Made by a program: the position numbers and the translations under genes
Assembly (NCBI RefSeq): GCF_038087665.1
Contig: NZ_CP149925.1
Location: forward strand, 1,489,236-1,553,235
DNA length: 64,000 bases
From: Gallaecimonas sp. GXIMD4217
GTDB taxonomy: Bacteria; Pseudomonadota; Gammaproteobacteria; Enterobacterales; Gallaecimonadaceae
Direction of reading: 5' to 3'
The notes under the pieces: model-generated
The model's database searches: none
What the model saw: the letters and a program-made list of their open reading frames with translations, nothing else
Told to the model about the DNA's origin: nothing
Shown: positions 28,533 to 35,806 of the stretch, in pieces
Layout of the letters: each line of letters opens with the position of its first letter
Numbering within the stretch: the stretch's first letter is position 1

Positions 28533-29669
28533 ATGTTCCGGCTCAACCTGCTCACCACCTTGATCTGCGCCGCTCTGGCGGCGGGCCCGGTGCTGGCCAA
28601 GAACGAACGTCCGCAACGGGTTCGGGATGACCGGGCGGCCCACCAGATCCACAAGCAACAGCAGCTCCATCGCCAGCAGCAGAAGGCCGCCAGCCAGCAG
28701 CGCCATCAATTCAAGGCGCAAAAATGGCAGGCAAAACGCCACAGCAAGGCCAGCCACAGGCCGCGCCGGGCAGGTGACGGCCGCAAGGGGGGCATCATCC
28801 ACCGCCATGGCCAGGCCAAGGTCCAGCAGTTAAAACAGCAGCAGCGCAAGGCCAGCCACAGGCCACGCCGGGCAGATGACGGCCGCAAGGGGGTGATAAG
28901 CAGCCGCCATGGCCAATTCAAGGCCAAGCAGTTCAACCAGCAGCAGCGTAAGGCCAGCCACAGGCCGCGCCGGGTCGATGACGGCCGCAAGGGGGTGATA
29001 AGCAGCCGCCACGGCCAGTTCAAGGCCAGGCAGTTCAACAAGCAGCAGCGCAAGGCCAGCCACAGGCCGCGCCGGGTCGATGACAGCCGTAAGGGGGTGA
29101 TAAGTAGCCGCCACGGCCAGTTCAAGGCCAGGCAGTTCGACAAGCAGCAGCGTAAGGCCGGCCACAGGCATCATCGCAGCCATGGCTTCGACGGTCGCCA
29201 TGACAAGGTGCATCGCTTCAATCGCCACCATGACAGGCTCAAGCACAAAGTGAGCCGGGGCCATCACAGGGGTTGGTACCACAACAAGGCCCTGCACAGC
29301 GGCCACCACAAGGGACGGCTGCATAAGCGCCGTTACCATGGCTACCACTACCATGGCCATTTCTATCCCAGCAGCGGCCTGTTCGTGCGCTACGCGCCCT
29401 TCGGTGCCAGCCGCATCGTCATCGGTGGCGTGGTGCACTTCGTCTGGGGCCACACCTACTACCGCTGGCGCCCCAGCTACCACCGCTACGAGATCATCTA
29501 CGTGGGCGATCCCGACTACGGCGACTTCTACCTGGCGCCCGGCACCGTCGTCGATGAGCTGCCCGAGGACGCCTATGCGGTGTACCGGGACGGGGTGCTC
29601 TACTACAAGTACAGAGGCATCTACTTCCTGCCGCTGGCAGAAGGCGGCTATGTGGTGGTGGCCTTTTGA
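28533..29669 (+). CDS. Exported basic protein with four 34-residue repeats and DUF6515-like C-terminus
   Basis: 378 residues from an ATG at 28533 with GAGG 8-10 bases upstream. After a signal peptide (cleaved near residue 22) comes a Gln/Lys/Arg/His-rich region. Four near-identical 34-residue units begin with KASHRPRR at residues 72, 106, 140 and 174, and a degenerate fifth follows. A His-rich stretch (210-290) leads into a Tyr/Val-rich C-terminus (300-378) ending YFLPLAEGGYVVVAF. That end resembles DUF6515-type envelope proteins, judged from memory. The very basic body suggests binding to nucleic acid, polysaccharide or LPS. It is divergent from the riboswitch operon. Confidence 0.8.
   Translation: MFRLNLLTTLICAALAAGPVLAKNERPQRVRDDRAAHQIHKQQQLHRQQQKAASQQRHQFKAQKWQAKRHSKASHRPRRAGDGRKGGIIHRHGQAKVQQLKQQQRKASHRPRRADDGRKGVISSRHGQFKAKQFNQQQRKASHRPRRVDDGRKGVISSRHGQFKARQFNKQQRKASHRPRRVDDSRKGVISSRHGQFKARQFDKQQRKAGHRHHRSHGFDGRHDKVHRFNRHHDRLKHKVSRGHHRGWYHNKALHSGHHKGRLHKRRYHGYHYHGHFYPSSGLFVRYAPFGASRIVIGGVVHFVWGHTYYRWRPSYHRYEIIYVGDPDYGDFYLAPGTVVDELPEDAYAVYRDGVLYYKYRGIYFLPLAEGGYVVVAF
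28746..29153 (+). repeat. Four tandem 102-bp in-frame repeats
   Basis: Units start at 28746, 28848, 28950 and 29052, each encoding 34 residues. Units 2, 3 and 4 are nearly identical at DNA level while unit 1 is more diverged. This fits recent expansion by slippage or unequal recombination. Copy number is likely to vary between strains. Confidence 0.9.
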
Positions 29670-29707
29670 TGGCAACTCAATGAACTTGTAGGCCTTTTAC
29701 TTGGCGG

Positions 29708-29729
29708 GGCCCAGCCTGCTGGGCCTTTT
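29708..29729 (+). terminator. Intrinsic terminator after the repeat protein gene
   Basis: An 8-bp perfect stem (GGCCCAGC with GCTGGGCC) and a 2-base loop are followed by TTTT. It lies 38 bases after the stop at 29669. The minus-strand yitT gene also runs toward it but would find no T-run. Confidence 0.75.
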
Positions 29730-29748
29730 CCTGGCCCTGGCCAGCGGC

Positions 29749-30357
29749 TCAGCAGGAGCTGGCCAGGTAGCGGCCCGGCTTGTGGTTGGCCATCAGCACC
29801 AGGTTCATCATCACCGCCCCCAGCACCGAGCAGAGCAGCAGCCAGGGGCTGACCACGAAGAAGCCGGCGACGATGATGGCGCTGTCGATGGCCAGCTGCA
29901 GCCGGCCGGCGCTGATGCCGAGCTTCTCCTGCAGGTGCAGCACCAGCAGGTTGATGCCGCCGAGGCTGGTCTGGTGGCGGAACAGCATCAGCATGCCGAC
30001 GCCGATCAGGCCGCCGCCCATCAGCGCGCTGTACAGGGGTGAGATGGCCTCGACCTGCAGCCAGGCCGAGAGGCTGTCGGCCAGCAGCGATACCAGGGAG
30101 ATGGCGGCGAAGGTCTTGAGGGAGAAGGCCAGGCCTTTCTGGCGAAAGCCCAGATAGAAAAAGGGCAGGTTGAGCAGGAAGAAGGCCTGGCCGAAGGAGC
30201 ATTCCAGCAGCTGGCTCAGCAGCAGGGCCAGGCCGGCGGTGCCGCCGGTGAGCAGGCCCACCTGCTTGAAGAAGAACACCCCCAGGGACACGAAGGCCGA
30301 CGCGATCAGCAAGGTGGTGAGGTCATCCCAATGGCTGTGGCGTTGTACGGCGTTCAT
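29749..30357 (-). CDS. YitT family membrane protein
   Basis: 202 residues from an ATG at 30357 with GGGGAG 6-7 bases upstream. Five or six hydrophobic helices are present, with the family's LTGGTAGLALLLSQ near the first loop and a later TSLGGINLLVLHLQEKLG. This is the N-terminal YitT_membrane domain only. The C-terminal DUF2179 domain found in Firmicutes is absent, as is usual in proteobacteria. Its transport or sensing function is unknown. Confidence 0.88.
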   Translation of the reverse strand: MNAVQRHSHWDDLTTLLIASAFVSLGVFFFKQVGLLTGGTAGLALLLSQLLECSFGQAFFLLNLPFFYLGFRQKGLAFSLKTFAAISLVSLLADSLSAWLQVEAISPLYSALMGGGLIGVGMLMLFRHQTSLGGINLLVLHLQEKLGISAGRLQLAIDSAIIVAGFFVVSPWLLLCSVLGAVMMNLVLMANHKPGRYLASSC

Positions 30358-30619
30358 GGCGCTCCCCCGCTGATAGACCGGCACAGCCTAGCGCCTGTCG
30401 TGCTGCTAATCTTTGATCTGGCTCCATAAAAGCATTCCCGGTACCAGAAAGCCGCTGCAGCGTCGGCCATATCGGCATAGGGCGAAGCGTTTGGCTTGCA
30501 TCGATGGCGGCGAGGGAAGGGCGGGGCTGCAGCGGAGAGGCTTAAGAAAACAATCGCAAAAACAAGGTGATGCTGCCATTGTGGGGGCCGAGGAAAGGGC
30601 GGGCAGGCCGGCCGCATGG

Positions 30620-30648
30620 TTGTGAAATTACGGCAAGATCTTTAGAGT
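30620..30648 (+). promoter_or_regulatory. Sigma-70 promoter candidate for the BCCT gene
   Basis: TTGTGA (30620-30625) and TAGAGT (30643-30648) are spaced by 17 bases, with the start codon 32 bases further at 30680. The rest of the 322-base gap from 30358 shows no gene or clear hairpin. Confidence 0.5.
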
Positions 30649-30679
30649 ACGTAGCGAAATCCGTCAATAAGAGATCCCG

Positions 30680-32260
30680 ATGAGTCATCATCAAGACAAA
30701 TACAGTATCGACAGCACCGACTACACGGTCGGTCAGGACAATGTCCAGAAATGGGGTTTCGACGTGCACAACCCGGTATTCGGGGCCAGTGCCGGTCTGA
30801 TCCTGCTGTTCCTGGTCGCCGTGCTGGTGACCGATCCCGCCACCGCCAAGGCCAGCCTCGATGGCCTGAAATGGAGCATCATCAAGAACTTCGATGCCCT
30901 GTTCATGTGGTCCGGCAATATCTTCGTGATCTTCTGCCTGGGCCTGGTGATCTCCCCCTTTGGCCGCATCCGCCTTGGCGGTGCCAACGCCAAGCCCAAA
31001 CATTCCATGTTGTCCTGGCTGGCCATGCTCTTTGCCGCCGGCATGGGCATCGGCCTGATGTTCTGGGGCGTGGCCGAGCCGGTGGCCTACCTGACCGGCT
31101 GGTACGAGACGCCCCTGGGCGTGGCGGCCAACACCGAAGAAGCGGCCCGCATGGCCATGGGCGCCACCATGTACCACTGGGGCCTGCACCCCTGGGCCAT
31201 CTATGGCGTGGTGGCGCTGTCCCTGGCCTTCTTCTCCTATAACAAGGGCCTGCCGCTGTCGATCCGCTCCATCTTCTACCCGTTGCTGGGCGATCGCGCC
31301 TGGGGCTGGGCCGGTCATATCATCGATATACTGGCGGTGCTGGCCACCCTGTTTGGCCTGGCCACCTCCCTGGGCCTGGGGGCCCAGCAGGCGGCGGCTG
31401 GCATCGACCATGTGTTCGGCACCGAAAGCGGTCTGAGCCTGCAGATCTGGGTGATCGTCGGCGTCACCGCCCTGGCGGTGATCTCGGTGGTGCGGGGCAT
31501 CGAGGGCGGCGTCAAGGTGCTCTCCAATGTCAACATGGTGATCGCCTTTGCCCTGCTGGCCTTCGTGGCCCTGCTGGCCTTTGCGGTGTCCATGGGCAAC
31601 CTGCCCACCACCCTGGGCGCCTACATCGAAAACATCATCCCGCTGTCCAACCCCCATGGCCGCGAAGACGAGGCCTGGTACCAGGGCTGGACGGTGTTCT
31701 ACTGGGCCTGGTGGATCTCCTGGTCCCCCTTCGTGGGCATGTTTATCGCCCGGGTTTCCGAGGGCCGTACCGTGCGCGAGTTCATCGTCGCCGTGCTGCT
31801 GGTGCCGACCCTGGTGACCCTGGTGTGGATGTCGGTGTATGGCGGCATCGCCATCGACCAGGTGCTGAACAAGGTGGGCGCCCTGGGCCAGGACGGCTTG
31901 ACCTCGGTACCCCTGGCCATGTTCCAGATGTTCGAGCAGCTGCCCATGAGCCAGCTGCTGTCGGTGGTGGCCATAGTGCTGGTGCTGGTGTTCTTCATCA
32001 CCTCCTCCGATTCCGGCTCCCTGGTGATCGACTCCATCACCGCCGGCGGCAAGATAGACGCGCCCGTGCCCCAGCGCATCTTCTGGGCCACCATCGAAGG
32101 CGCCATCGCTGCGGCGCTGCTGTGGATCGGCGGCACCGAGGCCATAGAGGCGCTGCAGGCCGGCGCCATCTCCACCGGCTTGCCGTTCACCCTGGTGTTG
32201 ATCCTGATGTGCGTGAGCCTGGTGATGGGCATGCGCACCGAGCCCAAGGGCAGCTACTGA
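30680..32260 (+). CDS. BCCT family betaine/choline/carnitine transporter
   Basis: 526 residues with 12 predicted membrane helices. The aromatic family signature is clear: GWTVFYWAWWISWSPFVGMFIARVSEGRTVREF near 340-375, and FFITSSDSGSLVIDSITAGG near 440. It imports a quaternary ammonium osmolyte or precursor with sodium or protons across the inner membrane. The substrate cannot be told apart by eye. The long charged C-terminal tail of osmosensing BetP-like members is missing. It is monocistronic, with a strong terminator downstream. Confidence 0.94.
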   Translation: MSHHQDKYSIDSTDYTVGQDNVQKWGFDVHNPVFGASAGLILLFLVAVLVTDPATAKASLDGLKWSIIKNFDALFMWSGNIFVIFCLGLVISPFGRIRLGGANAKPKHSMLSWLAMLFAAGMGIGLMFWGVAEPVAYLTGWYETPLGVAANTEEAARMAMGATMYHWGLHPWAIYGVVALSLAFFSYNKGLPLSIRSIFYPLLGDRAWGWAGHIIDILAVLATLFGLATSLGLGAQQAAAGIDHVFGTESGLSLQIWVIVGVTALAVISVVRGIEGGVKVLSNVNMVIAFALLAFVALLAFAVSMGNLPTTLGAYIENIIPLSNPHGREDEAWYQGWTVFYWAWWISWSPFVGMFIARVSEGRTVREFIVAVLLVPTLVTLVWMSVYGGIAIDQVLNKVGALGQDGLTSVPLAMFQMFEQLPMSQLLSVVAIVLVLVFFITSSDSGSLVIDSITAGGKIDAPVPQRIFWATIEGAIAAALLWIGGTEAIEALQAGAISTGLPFTLVLILMCVSLVMGMRTEPKGSY

Positions 32261-32280
32261 AGCGGCGCCCAGGGATGAAC

Positions 32281-32308
32281 AAGCCCGGCCAATTGGCCGG
32301 GCTTTTTT
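32281..32308 (+). terminator. Intrinsic terminator after the BCCT gene
   Basis: AAGCCCGGCC pairs with GGCCGGGCTT around AATT and is followed by further T residues. It begins 20 bases after the stop codon. Confidence 0.93.
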
Positions 32309-32309
32309 G

Positions 32310-33008
32310 TCAGCTCCACAGCTCGCCCACCGTCACCTCTGGCCTGTGGTGGTAGGCCAGCTGGGCTTGCAGCAGCTCGGCCGTGGCCAGGGCGTCGGTG
32401 AGGGCGTGGTGGGCGTGGTAGAAGGGCAGACAATAGCGCTGGCGGCAGTCGGCCAGGCGCAGCGAGCCGATGGGCTTTTTCAGCAGCCGGCCAAGCATGC
32501 CCTGGCGGGCCAGGAGGGCGCGCCGCTCCAGGGCCATGGTGTCGATGACCGGGAAATCCAGGCGCTCCTTGAGACGCTTTTGCAACGCCTTGGCCAGGAA
32601 GGGCCGCTCTATGTCCTGGCAGTGCACCACCACCAGCTTGCCGGCCAGGGCCTGCAGCAGTTCGTCGAGGATCAGATTGAGGGACGGGGCGCCGGTGACG
32701 TCGGAATGGGTGATGCCGTGGATCACCACCGATTCCTCGGCCAGGGGCATGGTGGGCTTGATCAGCCAATGGGCCGACTCCCGGCAGTAGATGCGCTGGC
32801 TGGAGAAGGGCACCAGGCCGATGCTGACGATGTCGTCGTGGTCCGGATCCAGGCCGGTGGTTTCGAAGTCCAGGGCCACCAGGGGCGCCGCCGAGATGGG
32901 GGTGTCGGCGGCCATCATGCCTTCCCCATAGTAGCGCTGCAGGCGCTCGTCCCTGGCCTGCAGCTGCAGCTCCATGAAGCGTTGTGACCAGGCGTTGCGC
33001 TTTGCCAT
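32310..33008 (-). CDS. DEDDh 3'-5' exonuclease (DNA polymerase III epsilon-like)
   Basis: 232 residues. The exonuclease domain (about 38-215) has ExoI as LVALDFETTGLDPD, ExoII around HGITHSDVTG, and ExoIII as HHALTDALATAELL with the catalytic His and Asp. This degrades single-stranded DNA or RNA 3' to 5'. The N-terminal 35 residues are helical and rich in Gln/Arg. Its ATG shares one base with the stop codon of the cNMP/CBS/DUF294 gene, so the two are translationally coupled. This pairing occurs widely in gammaproteobacteria. Confidence 0.9.
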   Translation of the reverse strand: MAKRNAWSQRFMELQLQARDERLQRYYGEGMMAADTPISAAPLVALDFETTGLDPDHDDIVSIGLVPFSSQRIYCRESAHWLIKPTMPLAEESVVIHGITHSDVTGAPSLNLILDELLQALAGKLVVVHCQDIERPFLAKALQKRLKERLDFPVIDTMALERRALLARQGMLGRLLKKPIGSLRLADCRQRYCLPFYHAHHALTDALATAELLQAQLAYHHRPEVTVGELWS

Positions 33009-34903
33009 CAGCGTAGCGGCCTGTTGGCGTGGTAGCAGAACTTGAGGTAGGCCTGGGCCTTGTCCAGCACCTGGAAGGCCTCCTTGAGATTGCGCCTTTC
33101 GAAGGTGGACAGGTTGTCAGGCTCGATATTGTTGTCGGGCTCCTCGCCGGCGGCGATGTCCAGGGCCTGGTGGCGGATGCGCACCATGGAAATGTATTCC
33201 AGGGCGTCGCTGAGATCCTGGGCCTTGCCCGGCGGCAGCAGCTGGGCGCCCTGGATGTCCTCCAGGCGCTCGAAGGAGTTCTGGGCGGTGGAGCCCGCCG
33301 CCAGGGCATGGACGCGAATGACGTCGGCCAGGGGGGCGGTGCCGCGGCGCTTGAGGTTGATGGTGTTGCGGTGGCGGCCGTCCTGCTCCATCACGAAGCC
33401 CTTGAAAAAGCCCAGCGGCGGCGTGCGGTTGCGGGCGTTGCGGGCCATGTTGGCCAGGAACCTGTTGTTGGCCTTGGCGTTCTTGGCGATGAATTTCTGC
33501 AGCTGCTTGGCCCATTCCAGCTTGCCCCAGACCCCGTCCAGGTCGAAGAAGATGGAGCTGTTGAGCAGGGCCTGGGGATCGGGCTCGTTGATCCACTGGC
33601 TGAAACGCTCCTTCCACTGCTCCAGGGTCAGGCGCCACTGGGGATTGCTGGCCATGATGCCGCCGTCGCAGTATTTATAGCCGCAGGCGGCCAGGCCGTC
33701 GCTGACGAACTTGGCCAGGGCCTGGAAGTAGGTGTCGTGCTGTTCGGCGTTGAAGCTGTTGTCGAGGATCAGGGCGTTGTCCTGATCGGTGACGATAAGC
33801 TGCTCGTCCCTGGCCATGGAACCCAGGGCCAGGAAGCAGTAGGGCACCGGCGGCGGCCCCAGCTCGGCTTCCGCCAGCTCCAGCAGCCGCTGCTTGAAGC
33901 TGCGGCCGATCACCGCCATGGCCGAGCCTACCATGTGGGAGTTGGCGTCTTCGTTGACCAGGCGTACGAACACCGCCGGCAGCTGCTGGGCATAGCTGGC
34001 CAGATCTTCCACCGTCTGCTGGGCGAAAATGCCGCGCACCAGCAGCAGGCTGCTCTGGGACTCGTGGCGGACGATGTCGGACATGGCCAGCATGCCCAGC
34101 GGCTGGCCCCGCTGCACCACCGGCAGGTGGTGGATATTGTCCCTGAGCATGGCCAGCATGGCCTCGAACACATAGGCGTTGGCGTCCAGCACCTGGCTGA
34201 CCGAGCTCATCACCTGTTCGACCGGGGTGGACAGGGGCAGGGCCTCGGCCAGCACCTTGATGCGCAGGTCGCGGTCGGTGAGGATGCCGATGATGGGACT
34301 GTCGTCGCCCTCGTCGTCCTTGTCGTGCTGGTAGCCGGGGTCTATGACCAGCAGCGACGAGACCCGCTCCTCGGTCATGGTGATGGCGGCATCCTGCACT
34401 GTGGTGCTCTTGTCCACCGTGACCGCCCCCCGGGTCAGCAGCGACTTGACCTTGACCGTGGTCAGATCGTTGCTGTCGGCCTGGTTGGAGACCGCCTGGC
34501 GCAGCAACGTCTTGTCCTCGGACTCGAAGAAGTCGGCGAAGGGCTCGAAGCGGTCGCAATAGTCGTTGAACTGGCCGGCGGGGATGCAGTAGATGAGGGT
34601 GTCTTCGATGGCCTTGGCCGGGAAGCGCACCCGCCGGTTCATCAACAGTCCCATCTGGCCGAACACGTCCCCCTCGGCCAGGCGGTTGTGCAGCTCGCCG
34701 GTACGCCGATAGATCTCCACGGCGCCGGAGCGGATCACGTAGAGATCCTGGATGGGGTCGGCGAACTTGAGGATGTCGGTGCCGGCCCGGAAGTAGGCCA
34801 CCTCCACCTGGCTGGCCAGGGCCTGCACGGCTTCGTGGGGCAGCTCCTCGAAAGGGGGATGGCCTTCGAGGAAGGCGGCGATTTCCAGTTGTTCGGCTTG
34901 CAT
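33008..34903 (-). CDS. cNMP-binding, CBS-pair and DUF294 nucleotidyltransferase-like protein
   Basis: 631 residues from the ATG at 34903 with AGGGG 8 bases upstream. In order: a cyclic-nucleotide-binding domain (about 10-120, LYVIRSGAVEIYRRTGE and GDVFGQMGLLMNRRVRF), two CBS domains (about 155-285, with ILTDRDLRIKVLAE), a DUF294 nucleotidyltransferase-like domain with GSMARDEQLIVTDQDNALI near 360, and the DUF294 C-terminal domain (about 480-620). The design is that of a signal-sensing nucleotidyl- or uridylyltransferase. Substrate and target are unknown. The coupled exonuclease may be the effector. Confidence 0.9.
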   Translation of the reverse strand: MQAEQLEIAAFLEGHPPFEELPHEAVQALASQVEVAYFRAGTDILKFADPIQDLYVIRSGAVEIYRRTGELHNRLAEGDVFGQMGLLMNRRVRFPAKAIEDTLIYCIPAGQFNDYCDRFEPFADFFESEDKTLLRQAVSNQADSNDLTTVKVKSLLTRGAVTVDKSTTVQDAAITMTEERVSSLLVIDPGYQHDKDDEGDDSPIIGILTDRDLRIKVLAEALPLSTPVEQVMSSVSQVLDANAYVFEAMLAMLRDNIHHLPVVQRGQPLGMLAMSDIVRHESQSSLLLVRGIFAQQTVEDLASYAQQLPAVFVRLVNEDANSHMVGSAMAVIGRSFKQRLLELAEAELGPPPVPYCFLALGSMARDEQLIVTDQDNALILDNSFNAEQHDTYFQALAKFVSDGLAACGYKYCDGGIMASNPQWRLTLEQWKERFSQWINEPDPQALLNSSIFFDLDGVWGKLEWAKQLQKFIAKNAKANNRFLANMARNARNRTPPLGFFKGFVMEQDGRHRNTINLKRRGTAPLADVIRVHALAAGSTAQNSFERLEDIQGAQLLPPGKAQDLSDALEYISMVRIRHQALDIAAGEEPDNNIEPDNLSTFERRNLKEAFQVLDKAQAYLKFCYHANRPLR

Positions 34904-34977
34904 GGCGGGCCCCTGGGCGGCGTGCACTCTTATGGGCGGAGGCTAGCACGGCAGCGCCGGGGGGACAAAGCTCCCGT

Positions 34978-35358
34978 TCAGTCTCGCCTTTCCACCCGCC
35001 AGGGCGGGTGGAGGCGGTTTTGCCCGGCCCAGTACAGCTTGATCTGGTTGCCGGAGGGGTCGAACAGCACCGCCTCGCGCCACAGGTAGCGCTCGTCCCT
35101 GGGCAGCTGGGCGAACTCGATGCCCTTGTCGATAAGCCTCGCCACCAGCGCGTCCAGCTCCCGGTGTTCGAAATAGATGACGGCGCCGTTGTGGAAGTCG
35201 TCGTCGCTGAGCCCCAGGGAGAAGCTGGCGCCACCGTCCTCGCATTCGAAGCGGGCATAGTGGGGGGTATCGACGATCTGCAAGAAGCCCAGCCTGCGGT
35301 AGAAGGCGGTGGCCTCGGCCATGTCCCTGACCGGCAGGGTGATCTGGTTGAGGTTCAT
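34978..35358 (-). CDS. VOC family protein
   Basis: 126 residues from the ATG at 35358 with AAGGTGA 6-7 bases upstream. LNQITLPVRDMAEATAFYRRLGF opens the first module, and WREAVLFDPSGNQIKLYWAG closes the second, with the metal-ligand-like Glu/His positions typical of the VOC fold. Function unassigned. It lies 13 bases downstream of the lipoprotein gene on the same strand, so they probably share a transcript. Confidence 0.87.
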   Translation of the reverse strand: MNLNQITLPVRDMAEATAFYRRLGFLQIVDTPHYARFECEDGGASFSLGLSDDDFHNGAVIYFEHRELDALVARLIDKGIEFAQLPRDERYLWREAVLFDPSGNQIKLYWAGQNRLHPPWRVERRD

Positions 35359-35371
35359 GGTGTCACCTTGA

Positions 35372-35707
35372 TCAGGGCTCGGCTGTGACCTTGACGGCGG
35401 AACGCTTGGACAGGGCCAGGATCTCGGGGTAGGTGAGACCGTTGATCCGGGGGCCGACCAGCTCATAGTTGGTGCTGTGCAGGGACTTGTCGGCCAGGAA
35501 TTGGTAGCCGCTCTTGACGTCAGCAAGCTGGATCCTGAGCAGGGCCATTTGCAGGGCGAACCTTTCCTTCCTGCTCAGGCCCTTGCTGATGGTGGCGATG
35601 CCCGCTTCGGTGGATTGCGCCGTGCTGCCGTCGACGCGGAAGTCCCTGTCTACCGTGGTACAGCCCACCAGGGCGACCAGCATTGCGGCAATGGTGAATC
35701 TATTCAT
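35372..35707 (-). CDS. DUF6694-like lipoprotein
   Basis: 111 residues. A lipoprotein signal peptide ends in the lipobox LVGC (Cys16). The mature part holds VDGSTAQSTEAGIATISKGLSRKERFALQMAL followed later by INGLTYPEILALS. This pattern matches what I recall of DUF6694 lipoproteins, in which 'G-(K/L)-T-x-x-E-I' ends the domain. It should be anchored to a periplasm-facing membrane leaflet. Role unknown. Confidence 0.8.
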   Translation of the reverse strand: MNRFTIAAMLVALVGCTTVDRDFRVDGSTAQSTEAGIATISKGLSRKERFALQMALLRIQLADVKSGYQFLADKSLHSTNYELVGPRINGLTYPEILALSKRSAVKVTAEP

Positions 35708-35806
35708 CTTTCTTCCCTGAAACTTTTGTTTATCAGTATGTTGCCGATGTTACATGGCCGTTTCGGCGGAAACCAGCCCCGGCCGAAGCCGAGGCTGGCG
35801 GCGCAC

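Noticed and set aside
28746-29153. CRISPR-like or minisatellite array
   Set aside because: The 102-bp units are in frame, contiguous without unique spacers, and encode a continuous protein.
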